Shown: positions 14,595-24,193, counted from the first letter of the stretch. The stretch is 35,212 nucleotides of DNA from JANYJZ01 sp964523395 (GCA_964523395.1 CAZFXS010000022.1:1-35212), one strand, 5' to 3'. Made by a program: numbers and translations. The notes: generated from the sequence alone by a model not told the origin.

Positions 14595-16019
14595 ATGAAA
14601 AGTTTACACTATCTCTCGCAGAAAATTATTCCCCTGATATTTCTCAGTATGGCCATTATACCCACGCAAACCTTTGCGCAAGCTACCGGTGTTGCGCGCT
14701 TCCTCGGAAATTTCGTTTCTCCAATGGGCGGACCGTACATTTCCGGATGCTGGGGATGGACTGATACAGTGAGCGGCCGTGAATATGCATTGCTCGGAAA
14801 TCTGAGCGGAACATCTATAGTTGAAATTACCGACACCGATAATATCATTGAACGCGATTTTATTCCGGGACCAACGTCAGGATGGAGAGAGATTCAGACA
14901 TATTCACATTATGCATACGTTGTCAGCGAGGGCGGTGGTGGAACACAAATTATTGATCTCTCTTCTCTTCCTAACCCGGTTCATCTGGTGAAAAATTTTG
15001 TGTACAAAAGCGGATCAGATTCCACGTCACGCGCACACACGATTCAAATACGTGACGGGTATATGTACCTTAACGGTTGTGCGCGATGGGCGGGAAACGG
15101 TGTTGTTATCTTCGACCTCGCAAACCCTGAAGAGCCGGCATTTGTATCATACTATACCGGCGGACACTACGTTCATGATTGTTTTGTTCGTAATGATACG
15201 ATGTACGCCGCTACCCTCGGGTTCGGACTGGAGATTGTGGATGTATCAGCAAAAGCATTTCCTCAGCATCTCTTTACTATCACGTACCCCGGTTCAGGAA
15301 CACATAACGCGGCAACAACAACCGATGGAAAGTACGTACTGACTACCGATGAAATCGGAACCACAACAAAGACATTAAAAATCTGGGATCTTTCCACTCC
15401 TCCTGTATTTCCGAAAGTCGCGGAATACGTCGGCGATCCGAGCACAATCGTTCATAATGTATTCGTCAAAGATTCGCTTGCGATCATGTCCTATTACAAA
15501 GCCGGAGTAAAAATCGTCAACATTGCTGACCCGACTGCACCATTTGAGATCGGAGGATACGACACCTATCCCGATTCACTCGGAGGAGGGCAGTATAACG
15601 GCGCCTGGTCTGTCTATCCGTTTTTCCCATCAGGGAAGATTATTATCGGGGATATGGTTTCCGGACTCTATATAATAGACATGAATAGTTCTCCTACCTC
15701 CGTCGACCGGACGTCAGAGCTTCCCGCTGCATTTGTGCTGCAGCAGAACTATCCGAATCCGTTTAATCCGACCACAACAATTGAATACAGCATTCCGTCA
15801 TCTTCAACGGTTTCACTCGAAGTATTTTCGGTAATGGGTCAGCATATTGCTACGCTCGTAAACAGCGAACAGCATGCCGGTACCCACCGGGTTCAATGGA
15901 ACGGGGTCAACGATGTTCATACGCCCGTGAGTTCAGGAACATATATGTACCGCCTTCGCGCATTTACTGATGCAGGAAAAACTTTATCCCAACAACGCAC
16001 GATGTTTCTTGTGCGTTAA
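14595..16019 (+). CDS. Secreted choice-of-anchor B family protein (LVIVD repeats)
   Basis: A 474-residue secreted protein. GGAG at 14586-14589 supports the start at 14595 over the upstream GTG at 14577. Residues 1-30 are a signal peptide ending at TFAQ. The mature part is a choice-of-anchor B/LVIVD beta-propeller-like array: GCWGWTDTVSGREYALLGNLSGTSIVEITD is the diagnostic opening, followed by repeats of the form VHIVDLSxPxxP, each containing IIDL, VIFDLANP, LEIVDVS, KIWDLS and VKIVNIADP. NYPNPFNP at residues 385-392 begins the C-terminal sorting domain. The family is surface-attached or secreted and has no known activity. It is the first of a tandem pair with the gene at 16049, from which it shares about 350 residues of homology. 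Confidence 0.9.
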   Translation: MKSLHYLSQKIIPLIFLSMAIIPTQTFAQATGVARFLGNFVSPMGGPYISGCWGWTDTVSGREYALLGNLSGTSIVEITDTDNIIERDFIPGPTSGWREIQTYSHYAYVVSEGGGGTQIIDLSSLPNPVHLVKNFVYKSGSDSTSRAHTIQIRDGYMYLNGCARWAGNGVVIFDLANPEEPAFVSYYTGGHYVHDCFVRNDTMYAATLGFGLEIVDVSAKAFPQHLFTITYPGSGTHNAATTTDGKYVLTTDEIGTTTKTLKIWDLSTPPVFPKVAEYVGDPSTIVHNVFVKDSLAIMSYYKAGVKIVNIADPTAPFEIGGYDTYPDSLGGGQYNGAWSVYPFFPSGKIIIGDMVSGLYIIDMNSSPTSVDRTSELPAAFVLQQNYPNPFNPTTTIEYSIPSSSTVSLEVFSVMGQHIATLVNSEQHAGTHRVQWNGVNDVHTPVSSGTYMYRLRAFTDAGKTLSQQRTMFLVR

Positions 16020-16048
16020 TCAAATCTGATTTTATCAGGAGCATGTTC

Positions 16049-19000
16049 ATGCAAAATAATATACCGCGGCAAATAATTTTCGCATTGATGTTTTTTATCG
16101 CGACAACAGCCCTCTTCGGTCAGGAATTCGGGGCAGTACGATACCTCGGGCACATTACGCCTCCCATGGGTGGTTCGTACACAGCAGGATGCTGGGGATG
16201 GACCGACACAACGACTGGGCGGGAATATGCCCTGCTCGGAAATTACTGCGGCACATCAATTGTTGAAATCACGGATGTAAACGCAATGGTCGAACGGGAT
16301 TTTGTGCCCGGAGTCTGTTCTTCATGGCGTGAATTACAGGTCCATGAAAACTATCTTTATGCCGTCAGCGAAGGTGGGGGCGGAACGCAAATTATCGATC
16401 TCTCCTATCTTCCGGATTCTGTACATCTGGTAAAAAACTTTACCTACACGTCGGGGCCAAATTCGACAGACCGTGCGCATTCGATTCACATCAAAGACGG
16501 TTATATGTATCTGAACGGATGCGCAACCTGGTCACCCGGAGGTATTGTGATCTTTGATCTCGCTGATCCTGAAAACCCCGTTTTCAAATCCGTGTACACA
16601 AGAATTTATGTCCATGATTGTTTTGTTAGAAACGATACCATCTTCGCGGCGGGCATCTACGGAGTTGGCGCTGATATCATCAAAGCAACCAATAAGACAA
16701 GCCCTCAGTACCTGTACACGGTTACGTATCCCGGCGCCGGCACACATAATACAACGACAACAGGCGACGGCAAATATTTATTTACCACGGATGAAATCGG
16801 ATCGACTGCGAAAACGTTGAAAGTGTGGGATCTATCTTCACCGCCATCTTTTCCGAAGGTAGCCGAATACGTCGGCAACGCGACTGCCATCGTGCATAAC
16901 GCATTTGTCAGAGATTCCCTTGTGATAATGTCGTACTATACTGCCGGCATGAGAGTCGTTAACATCAGCGACCCGGAAAATCCTATTGAAGTGGGAGGAT
17001 ACGATACGTATCCCGCAAACGATGATGCCGCGTATGATGGCGCCTGGTCTGTATATCCGTTTTTCCCGTCCGGTAAAATCATTATCGGCGATATGGCAAC
17101 GGGAATGTATGTTGTCGATGTCAACCTTAACGGACCGTTCGCACCGGATCCGTTCAGCGCATACAGCGATTATTCTACTCCTTCAAGCATAACACTGACA
17201 TGGGATGACCCGACGCAGGTAGTCTCCGGAGCGCCGCTTTCGAATTTTGATCTCCATATTTACCGTAACAATGTTTTCATCGCTTCAGTCGACTCCGGCA
17301 TCGAGACATATGTCGACGGCGGCCGTACACTGCATCAGCAATATACATATACTATCCGCGCGGTCACGCCAACTGAATCAAGCTCGGTTGCTACCACGCA
17401 GGCATACGCGGGCGGCCACCCCCAACCGAAACCGCCAACATCGTATGCCGCTCTTGATGCAATCGGCGGTACGCAATTACAATGGATTAATCCTTCACGG
17501 CAGGTGGATAATACTCCTCTGAATGACCTTGCCTATGTGCTGTTTTACAGAGACGGCATACTCATCGACAGCATGAGCCAGACAAGTGCCGACACCGGAC
17601 AGTTCAGAACCTATCTGGATCCGGTATTGGGATATCACTCATATTACATCAGAGTCCGCGACAATGAATCTCCCAGGAATTACAGCGCCAATACATCTTC
17701 ACAATCAACATTCGGCGGGGCATATTCTGTCTATTCCGAATCGTTTGACTCAACACTTTCCGCCTTTCAGAGAACCGGCTCATGGGACACAACAAGCGCA
17801 TTATACGTCAGTGGGCCTAATTCCATTACCGACAGTCCGGGATGGACATACGATCCGGGCACAACATCAACACTGGTATTTCCCACAGTAATTGTCGGCT
17901 CGCACTATATGTTCCAGTTCAAGCATATTGCCATTGTCGCATTCGGTGATTTCGCGTTTGTCGAGATCAGCAAGAACCACCGGACATCATATAGCGTTCT
18001 GAAAGTATACAATCAAACATTGCATTCACAATGGCAGGATAACTCTGCCGACCCGGGCGATTGGATCACCGAAACATTTGATCTTTCCGCATATGAAGGT
18101 GATACCGTCAATGTCCGGTTCAGATTATTTACGAACGCCTCCAATAATTTGGACGGCTGGTACGTGGATGATATCGTTATCGGCCCCGCCGACGGTGCCA
18201 TGGCATCTACTTATGATGTTGACGCCAACTGGAATATGGTTTCATTGCCATTGGTTGTGTCAGATGCTTCCGTGCCTGCCGTTTATCCACCGGCGACATC
18301 TAACGCGTTCGCTTACAACACAGGATACACACAGGAAGACACACTGGTAATGGGACAGGGATATTGGCTGAAGTTTGGCGCCGGCGCGTCCATTCCCATT
18401 ACAGGTAATATGGTGCGGCGCGACACGTTCGATGTCAACGCGGGATGGAATATCCTCGGTTCGTTGAGCGCGACCGTAGAATCTTCAGCGGTCAAGAGCA
18501 TTCCGAACGGCATTATTGTCTCGCCATTCTATAAATATAATGGCGGGTATTCCAATGCTTCGCAGATTGAGCCCGGAAAAGGGTATTGGGTAAAGAGTTC
18601 ATCATCGGGGAAAATTATTTTAAACTCATTTGTAAATAAAACCTCACCGGTCGCCCAACAGCACAATATTATTGATGAATTAAACACGCTTACGATTGCT
18701 GATGCAGCCGGGAACAAACAAGTGCTTTATTTTGGCAAGGGGAATATTTCCAGCGATGCATTGGCAAAGTATGAACTTCCACCCCTTCCTCCAGCGGGTG
18801 CATTCGATGCGAGATTTACATCTCAACGATCTGTGGCGGTAAGCAGTGGACTAAACGAAGAACAGCACACACTTGAATTACAAGGGGTACGTTATCCGTT
18901 AAGTCTAAGGTGGAATATCAGGTCAGCTCCGGACGCCGAATCATTACTGCTTAACAGCAGAACAATTTCGATGGGAACGAGCGGGGAAATAGCAGTTGCT

Positions 19001-19339
19001 GAGCCTGTTTCGAGTATTGCAGTCATTATAAGTAGCGCCCGGACTTCTGCTTTGCCGCAAATATTTGGTCTGTCACAAAATTATCCCAACCCCTTCAATC
19101 CCAGGACGGAAATGGCATATGAATTAGCCGATGCCGGATTTGTATCGCTGAAGATCTTCGATGTCCTCGGGAAAGAGATCGCAATACTTGCGCAAGAGGA
19201 AAAACCGGCGGGCTATTACAGGGCAACATGGGACGCCGGCAATGCCCCAAGCGGTATTTATTACGCAAGAATTTCCGTTACTTCCAAAAGCGGACAACAA
19301 CGATTCCAGGCAATCAGAAAGCTTGTTCTGACAAAGTAG
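16049..19339 (+). CDS. Large multidomain choice-of-anchor B protein
   Basis: A 1096-residue secreted protein. AGGAG at 16037-16041 favours ATG at 16049 over that at 16043. A signal peptide (to about LFGQE) precedes a choice-of-anchor B/LVIVD domain homologous to the gene before it (residues ~25-360). Two fibronectin-III-like domains follow at about 363-455 and 455-555. A MAM/jelly-roll-like domain at about 557-715 opens SESFDSTLSAFQ and ends GWYVDDIVIGP. Two short repeats with NWNMVSLPL and GWNILGSL plus GYWVK come next (about 724-860). NYPNPFNP at 1011-1018 starts the sorting domain. The added domains suggest a surface adhesin or binding scaffold for glycans or proteins, which is inference. 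A strong terminator follows. Confidence 0.9.
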   Translation: MQNNIPRQIIFALMFFIATTALFGQEFGAVRYLGHITPPMGGSYTAGCWGWTDTTTGREYALLGNYCGTSIVEITDVNAMVERDFVPGVCSSWRELQVHENYLYAVSEGGGGTQIIDLSYLPDSVHLVKNFTYTSGPNSTDRAHSIHIKDGYMYLNGCATWSPGGIVIFDLADPENPVFKSVYTRIYVHDCFVRNDTIFAAGIYGVGADIIKATNKTSPQYLYTVTYPGAGTHNTTTTGDGKYLFTTDEIGSTAKTLKVWDLSSPPSFPKVAEYVGNATAIVHNAFVRDSLVIMSYYTAGMRVVNISDPENPIEVGGYDTYPANDDAAYDGAWSVYPFFPSGKIIIGDMATGMYVVDVNLNGPFAPDPFSAYSDYSTPSSITLTWDDPTQVVSGAPLSNFDLHIYRNNVFIASVDSGIETYVDGGRTLHQQYTYTIRAVTPTESSSVATTQAYAGGHPQPKPPTSYAALDAIGGTQLQWINPSRQVDNTPLNDLAYVLFYRDGILIDSMSQTSADTGQFRTYLDPVLGYHSYYIRVRDNESPRNYSANTSSQSTFGGAYSVYSESFDSTLSAFQRTGSWDTTSALYVSGPNSITDSPGWTYDPGTTSTLVFPTVIVGSHYMFQFKHIAIVAFGDFAFVEISKNHRTSYSVLKVYNQTLHSQWQDNSADPGDWITETFDLSAYEGDTVNVRFRLFTNASNNLDGWYVDDIVIGPADGAMASTYDVDANWNMVSLPLVVSDASVPAVYPPATSNAFAYNTGYTQEDTLVMGQGYWLKFGAGASIPITGNMVRRDTFDVNAGWNILGSLSATVESSAVKSIPNGIIVSPFYKYNGGYSNASQIEPGKGYWVKSSSSGKIILNSFVNKTSPVAQQHNIIDELNTLTIADAAGNKQVLYFGKGNISSDALAKYELPPLPPAGAFDARFTSQRSVAVSSGLNEEQHTLELQGVRYPLSLRWNIRSAPDAESLLLNSRTISMGTSGEIAVAEPVSSIAVIISSARTSALPQIFGLSQNYPNPFNPRTEMAYELADAGFVSLKIFDVLGKEIAILAQEEKPAGYYRATWDAGNAPSGIYYARISVTSKSGQQRFQAIRKLVLTK

Positions 19340-19400
19340 CTTTAATTAAATCTTCTTGATTCCTTCCCGAGGGGTCAGTGCAAATAAAGTGAGTTCACCC

Positions 19401-19434
19401 AAGGCCCGGCAGGATACGCCGGGCCTTCTTCTTT
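19401..19434 (+). terminator. Strong rho-independent terminator
   Basis: AAGGCCCGGC (19401-19410) and GCCGGGCCTT (19418-19427) make a perfect 10-base-pair GC-rich stem with a 7-base loop, followed by CTTCTTTT. It ends the choice-of-anchor B transcript. Confidence 0.92.
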
Positions 19435-19458
19435 TATGGACGAAATCATGAAGATATA

Positions 19459-19489
19459 TTGATTAATGGACGGCAATTCTCTATCTTAC
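19459..19489 (+). promoter_or_regulatory. Putative promoter of the GT-C gene
   Basis: TTG (19459-19461) is followed after 20 bases by TATCTTAC (19482-19489). It lies just beyond the terminator and about 100 bases before the GTG start at 19593. Confidence 0.35.
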
Positions 19490-19592
19490 AACCGCTTATC
19501 TTAAACTTTTGAAAAGAAATGTTTGATCTCGTGAGGCTCGGAGAATTAAGCATCGAATGTTTATTTAACTTTTAACGTGAAAGTAATATATA

Positions 19593-20993
19593 GTGACATC
19601 AAGCTACAAGATCTTAACTATTGTTTTTTTTGCTGCCGGGGCGCTTTTAAGAATTTTACTCTGCTGGTTTAACCCTCCCAGTAATGCCTTTGATGATCAT
19701 TTTGAACCTATACTTCTCATCATGCAAACCGGTTTCATACCTGCAAAGGACGCGTGCTGGCAATGCTATCATCCGCCTGTATTTTACTGGGTTTCTGCAA
19801 TGGCGGGCAATCTTTCGATGTGGCTTGGAATCAAGTTCCCGGACACATTGAAACTGTTACAGTTTCTTTCCTGTGCTTACGGAGTCCTCACTCTCGGAGT
19901 AATTCTTCTCATCCTGCGTAAACTCCCACTCACCGATTTTTCAAGACTCATTGCCTTCGGTGCCGTCTGTTTTCTTCCACGGCACATTTATATGTCGGCG
20001 ATGAATTCGAATGATTCCATAAGCTATTTGTTTGTAGCAGCTAGCGTTTATTTACTGTTGATTCTCATTGAACACAGGTTTCCGGTTTGGCTCATAGGAA
20101 TAACTAGTATAGTTGTTTCTGCAGCATTGTTTACAAAATATACAGCCTTCATATTATTGCCTGCGATAATAATTCCTTTTGTTCTGCTTATTTACAAGGG
20201 CGCTGTTCTCCCGCGGAAGAGAGTCGTTCTCTCACTCGTCGGCTTGCTTATCCTTCCGGCTACATTGCTCACTATTTACGCAACGGACAACATAAAGAAT
20301 TACGGCAGCGCGTTACCCTGGAATGTCCGGCAACAGCGCGATCCAAGCCTTACGCAGGTTAGAGACGATGTACCCGTTGATTTTGTCACCTTTAAACCCT
20401 GGGAGAGCACACAGTCATTGATACTGGCACCCGGTAAGTTGCATTCTTTTTGGACTCTGATGTACAATGGTATGTGGTTTGATAACGAACCAAAGTTTCT
20501 CTACTTCCTGGATTCAAACCACGCATGGTGGTCCAGATATTATCTGTGGCTCACCGGGAAAAAAAGTTTTCCGGGCGATAATCCCTCTTTTTCGAACAGC
20601 ACAAAATTCATGGGTACCGGATTACTTATTTTCGGTTTGTTGCCTCTTGCACTCATCATGATTGGTATTTACCACTTCTTCATAAAGTTTTGGAAAGTGT
20701 GGAACGGAGCTGGCAAAATGGAATCAGCAATGTTGAGCATCTTCCCTGTACTGCTCTTGGGAAACGCGGCTGCAACAATTGCACTTGTTTTGAATCTCCC
20801 GGTTTTCAGCGCGATGAAAGCCTCTTACTTTCTGAACTCATTGCCGGCGTTTGCGGTGTTCCTTGGCTTTGGGGTAATGACGGCAGAGAAGAATAATGCT
20901 CTTCGGCGAACAATAGGAATGGCTTTTGCAATCCTTTATACACTTGTGAGTCTGCACATTTTACATATATTCTTTTATGGACAGACGAATTGA
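19593..20993 (+). CDS. GT-C membrane glycosyltransferase (GT39/ArnT-like)
   Basis: A 466-residue polytopic membrane protein starting at GTG (MTSSYKILTIVFFAAGALLRIL). About ten hydrophobic helices are visible. NAFDDHFEPI at residues 31-40, in the first extracytoplasmic loop, fits the catalytic acidic motif of GT-C transferases (D-D or D-E in loop 1). CYHPPVFYW after it matches the H-x-P-x-x-Y-x motif of the GT39/ArnT group. The C-terminal half is a periplasmic stretch rich in aromatic residues (WSRYYLWLTGKKSFPGDNPSFS). It probably transfers a sugar from a lipid carrier onto an acceptor at the outer face of the inner membrane; donor and acceptor are unknown. It has its own promoter and no glycan genes beside it. 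Confidence 0.82.
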   Translation: MTSSYKILTIVFFAAGALLRILLCWFNPPSNAFDDHFEPILLIMQTGFIPAKDACWQCYHPPVFYWVSAMAGNLSMWLGIKFPDTLKLLQFLSCAYGVLTLGVILLILRKLPLTDFSRLIAFGAVCFLPRHIYMSAMNSNDSISYLFVAASVYLLLILIEHRFPVWLIGITSIVVSAALFTKYTAFILLPAIIIPFVLLIYKGAVLPRKRVVLSLVGLLILPATLLTIYATDNIKNYGSALPWNVRQQRDPSLTQVRDDVPVDFVTFKPWESTQSLILAPGKLHSFWTLMYNGMWFDNEPKFLYFLDSNHAWWSRYYLWLTGKKSFPGDNPSFSNSTKFMGTGLLIFGLLPLALIMIGIYHFFIKFWKVWNGAGKMESAMLSIFPVLLLGNAAATIALVLNLPVFSAMKASYFLNSLPAFAVFLGFGVMTAEKNNALRRTIGMAFAILYTLVSLHILHIFFYGQTN

Positions 20994-21115
20994 ACAGTGA
21001 ATAGACATTAATGTCGGAATAAAGATGTACTGACAAAAAGCGCTACATCTCCGACTCGAAAAAATACTCCGTTGTATTGTAAAATAACTAACAGAACACC
21101 CACAACAGGTTTCTT

Positions 21116-21559
21116 ATGCCAAACACCATTAAGCTTCACCGCGTATTACGCTCAACTCCCGAACGGGTCTATCGCGCGTTCCTCGATCCGGATGCCATGG
21201 CCAAGTGGCTGCCGCCAAACGGATTCACCGGCAAAGTTCATAGTATCGATGCCAGAGTCGGCGGGAAATACAAAATGTCGTTCACAAACTTCACCACGGG
21301 CAACAGCCACTCGTTTGGCGGAGAATATCTGGAATTAGTACCAAACGAACGCATCCGCCACACGGATGTATTTGACAACCCGAACCTGCCCGGCACCATG
21401 GTTGTGACCATTTCACTGAAAAAAGTTTCAGTGGGCACTGAGATAAACATTGTACAGGAAGGAGTTCCCGACGTCATCCCTCCCGAAGCATGCTATCTCG
21501 GATGGCAGGAGTCACTGATCTTGCTCGCGAAGCTGGTTGAGGCGGAGATATCAGAATAA
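21116..21559 (+). CDS. SRPBCC/AHSA1-type protein
   Basis: A 147-residue single-domain protein of the START-like SRPBCC superfamily, AHSA1 branch. The hallmarks are LHRVLRSTPERVYRAFLDPDAMAKWLPPNGF at the N terminus, GGKYKMSFTNFTTG in the middle strands, YLELVPNERIRHTDVF and the terminal WQESLILLAKLVEAE helix. No signal or membrane segment is present. Members bind hydrophobic ligands or act as activators and hydrolases; nothing here singles out a ligand. It is monocistronic, with a gap of about 120 bases before it that I cannot assign. Confidence 0.9.
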   Translation: MPNTIKLHRVLRSTPERVYRAFLDPDAMAKWLPPNGFTGKVHSIDARVGGKYKMSFTNFTTGNSHSFGGEYLELVPNERIRHTDVFDNPNLPGTMVVTISLKKVSVGTEINIVQEGVPDVIPPEACYLGWQESLILLAKLVEAEISE

Positions 21560-21587
21560 TTAATTGCACAACTGTGTTAGGTAGCTT

Positions 21588-22106
21588 ATGGATACAATAG
21601 AATATTGTTATGACATCTCTTATAAAATAGATGCAATTGAGATCCAGAAAAGAAGCAACATTACTCTCTATATAATTGCCGGTATTCTTTTTTTGTTAGT
21701 AGTAATTTTGAAGCTGTACAATGACCATTTCTGGTGGATTTATCTTCTTGTCGTCATCATCGTTGTGCCATTATTCCTATTATTGCATACGTGGACACCA
21801 AACCGCGGAATCATATCTTCGGGAAAAATTGAGATACATTTTCCAAAGTTGTTCACTGGTGTTCGTAATATGCTTCTAACAAGCGTTGATATAAAAGAAA
21901 TTCATTTATCACATCCAATGTGTCGAAGCCGATATTGGGTCAAATATTATCACCCTCAATTTGAAATCATACCACAACACGGAAGGACTATATTATTTAC
22001 TCTTGGTAGTACTAGGTCACTTATTACCGCTGATCAGCTAATAGATCAATTGCATAATGAAATTTTAAATCGTTTTACTAATCCTGTTGTCATAAATAAA
22101 TCTTAA
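21588..22106 (+). CDS. AT-rich two-helix membrane protein, unknown function
   Basis: A 172-residue protein I do not recognise. Two adjacent hydrophobic helices (about residues 26-42 and 48-67, with FLLVVILKLY and IYLLVVIIVVPLFLLL) anchor it, followed by a cytoplasmic domain of about 100 residues with strand-like segments (RGIISSGKIEIHFPKLFTGV, WVKYYHPQFEIIPQHG) and a closing helix. That layout, two helices then a small beta domain, resembles PH-like membrane proteins, but only loosely. The gene is visibly richer in A and T than the genes on both sides, and copy 2 of the 206-base repeat begins 120 bases after it. Both points suggest an acquired segment. Confidence 0.6.
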   Translation: MDTIEYCYDISYKIDAIEIQKRSNITLYIIAGILFLLVVILKLYNDHFWWIYLLVVIIVVPLFLLLHTWTPNRGIISSGKIEIHFPKLFTGVRNMLLTSVDIKEIHLSHPMCRSRYWVKYYHPQFEIIPQHGRTILFTLGSTRSLITADQLIDQLHNEILNRFTNPVVINKS

Positions 22107-22476
22107 ATGTGTTTCCTTTCAATAAATCAGTTTTGGAAACAATTTAATGAGTATTACGTTAAGATCTATCGCTGAAATTAAGTATCCACCTCAGAGAAAT
22201 AGAATCAACTCTGTTGTTAAAAATGTGATTCGCAATCGTTTGCCAACAGCTGCCGTTTACCGAGCACCAAGAGAAAATATCAAACATAGCTTTGCGATTT
22301 CATCGATCCGCAATCCGATTGTTACCATTGCGCCGTTTGTGAGATGAAATCGCCTCAAACCTACGACAGAATCGATCGAGCCAATTGTTACGATTGCGAA
22401 AGTTCTTTGGTTACTTTCTTCCAAAGAAAGTAACAACAACGTCATATACCAAGCTTAACCTTACACGAAAGCTTCT
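22107..22476. other. Non-coding gap holding repeat copy 2
   Basis: These 370 bases hold copy 2 of the 206-base repeat (22229-22434) and little else. A 66-codon frame (22147-22347) lies largely on the repeat. No terminator was seen after the AT-rich gene at 21588. Confidence 0.7.
22229..22434 (+). repeat. 206-base dispersed repeat, copy 2
   Basis: This is the plus-strand copy of the element at 35-240. TTCGCAATCG (22229-22238) pairs with CGATTGCGAA (22391-22400). Inside it, GCGATTTCATC (22294-22304) pairs with GATGAAATCGC (22343-22353). The element closes with a perfect hairpin, GTTACTTTCTT (22410-22420), CCA, AAGAAAGTAAC (22424-22434). In copy 1 the same hairpin is degraded. The identical total length (206) and landmark order argue for common descent. 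Confidence 0.75.
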
Positions 22477-23676
22477 ATGACAACCACCATATCACAGCCA
22501 ATATCTGACAAGCCAAACCGGCGCATCGCTTCCATCGACATCCTCCGCGGCGCGGTGATGATATTGATGGCAATCGACCATGTGCGGGTCTATGCCGGCG
22601 TTCCGGCCGGCGGGCCCGACTTCGGCATATTTTTTACGCGATGGATTACGCACTTCTGCGCTCCCGCATTTATTTTCCTTGCAGGAACAAGCGCGTTCTT
22701 CTATGGCAGAAAGCATACCGACCTCCCGCGCTTTCTTTTTGTCAGAGGACTCTGGCTGGTATTCCTTGAGCTGACGGTTCTCCGCGTCGCGTGGACATTC
22801 AACTTCGACTTCGCGCAGTACGAAATGGCAGGCGTTATCTGGGCTATCGGCTGGTGCATGATAATTTTGGCAGGCCTTGTCAAACTTCCGGTGAACGTTG
22901 CCGGAATACTCGGAGTCATCATCATCGCAGGCCATAATATGGCCGACCCGTTCTTCGGTGATTTCACTTCAACACTAAACGACAGCAGTCTCTCGGGATT
23001 CTGGAAAATTCTCTACGTTGGTTTCTGGGCGGGTCCGCTCAGCTTCGGTGAAAATGGCCCGTCGCTCATTGTACTCTATTCCATCGTTCCATGGATCGGC
23101 GTTATGACAGCAGGGTATGCTTTTGGCGTTATCCTGAAACTCGAAGCAGAACAACGGAACCGCGCCTGCTTTGCCATCGGGATCGGAGCCATTGCGCTTT
23201 TTCTTCTGCTGCGCGGATTTAATATCTACGGTGACCCGCGCCCGTGGAGCGCTGGAACGCAGATGCCGGCGTTCTTTTCATTTCTGAACACATCAAAATA
23301 TCCCGCATCCCTGTCATTTTTGCTGATGACCCTGGGTCCAACGATTGCAATGATTCCATTGCTCGAAACCGCGACGGGAAAGCTCTCGCGATGGATCAGC
23401 GTGTTCGGCCGCGTACCGTTTTTCTTTTATGTTCTGCACATTCCGCTCATCCATATACTCGCACTTATTGTCTCACTTTTCCGCTCCGGCGCAATCGACC
23501 CATGGCTGTTCATGAATCACCCGATGGGAAATCCGCCGCCGCCTGATGGGTACATGTGGAGTCTTTCTCTCCTCTACCTTGTGTGGGCAATAACCATTGT
23601 TATTCTCTATTTCGCGTGCAGTTGGTTTGCGAATTACAAAGCCAAACATCAACAATGGTGGTTAAGGTATGTTTGA
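22477..23676 (+). CDS. DUF1624/HGSNAT-type membrane acyltransferase
   Basis: A 399-residue polytopic membrane protein. RIASIDILRGAVMILMAIDHVR at residues 16-37 is the diagnostic start of the DUF1624/heparan-alpha-glucosaminide N-acetyltransferase-like group (D-x-x-R-G-x-x-x-x-x-M-x-x-D-H). About ten helices follow, including FCAPAFIFLAGTSAFFYG and FFYVLHIPLIHILALIVSL near the end. Family members are thought to move acyl groups across the membrane onto sugars. No sugar-modifying partner lies adjacent, so the substrate is unknown. The start lies about 40 bases beyond the repeat. The frame is intact. Confidence 0.9.
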   Translation: MTTTISQPISDKPNRRIASIDILRGAVMILMAIDHVRVYAGVPAGGPDFGIFFTRWITHFCAPAFIFLAGTSAFFYGRKHTDLPRFLFVRGLWLVFLELTVLRVAWTFNFDFAQYEMAGVIWAIGWCMIILAGLVKLPVNVAGILGVIIIAGHNMADPFFGDFTSTLNDSSLSGFWKILYVGFWAGPLSFGENGPSLIVLYSIVPWIGVMTAGYAFGVILKLEAEQRNRACFAIGIGAIALFLLLRGFNIYGDPRPWSAGTQMPAFFSFLNTSKYPASLSFLLMTLGPTIAMIPLLETATGKLSRWISVFGRVPFFFYVLHIPLIHILALIVSLFRSGAIDPWLFMNHPMGNPPPPDGYMWSLSLLYLVWAITIVILYFACSWFANYKAKHQQWWLRYV

Positions 23677-23733
23677 GATTTCTTTTTCTGCGCCTCTGCA
23701 GTGAAAAACTTCAGTGCAAGGTTTTTATCTGAT

Positions 23734-24192
23734 ATGAACATCTTCAGCATCACCATCGACATCGCCGCTTCCCCCGAACGGGTCTGGTCTGTCATGACCG
23801 ATGTTGCGCGCTGGCCCGAATGGACACCCACCGTGAAAAGTATTACGCGGCTGGACAAGGGTCCGATTACAATGAAGTCACGCGTACTTATCCGGCAACC
23901 AAAGATTCCGCCGGCGCTCTGGAAAGTGGTGGAATTCAATCCGGGAAAAAATTATGCCTGGGTTACGGTAAGTCCGGGTGTGCGCATTACGGCAAACCAT
24001 TCCATCACTCCAATCGAAAACGGAAGCCGTGTTACTCTTTCAATCCAATATGAAGGGGTGTTCGGAAAGCTCCTCGGTAAATGGTTGACGAACCTTAACA
24101 ACCGCTATCTTAATCTCGAAGCAAACGGGCTGAAACAGCGAAGCGAAAACAACTCGTACGTTTTAACACGAGAAGATACGAGGCAACCGTAA
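23734..24192 (+). CDS. SRPBCC (polyketide cyclase-like) protein
   Basis: A 152-residue SRPBCC protein. I start it at ATG 23734 because MNIFSITIDIAASPERVWSVMTD is the typical first strand and helix; a GTG at 23701 would add 11 residues. Other hallmarks are RWPEWTPTVKSITRL, the strand GSRVTLSIQYEGVFG and the helix LLGKWLTNLNNRYLNLEANGLKQ. It is the polyketide cyclase/dehydrase type and differs from the AHSA1-type protein at 21116. The ligand is unknown. It ends one base before the convergent GNAT gene. It follows the acyltransferase after about 57 bases and may be cotranscribed with it. Confidence 0.88.
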   Translation: MNIFSITIDIAASPERVWSVMTDVARWPEWTPTVKSITRLDKGPITMKSRVLIRQPKIPPALWKVVEFNPGKNYAWVTVSPGVRITANHSITPIENGSRVTLSIQYEGVFGKLLGKWLTNLNNRYLNLEANGLKQRSENNSYVLTREDTRQP

Positions 24193-24193
24193 G

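Noticed and set aside
21004..21015. Perfect 12-base palindrome GACATTAATGTC after the GT-C gene
   Set aside because: It is short, has no T-run and could arise by chance; no linked feature supports a role.
22147..22347. 66-codon plus-strand frame
   Set aside because: It lies mostly on the 206-base repeat; in copy 1 the equivalent reading begins right after a stop, so it is not a conserved gene.
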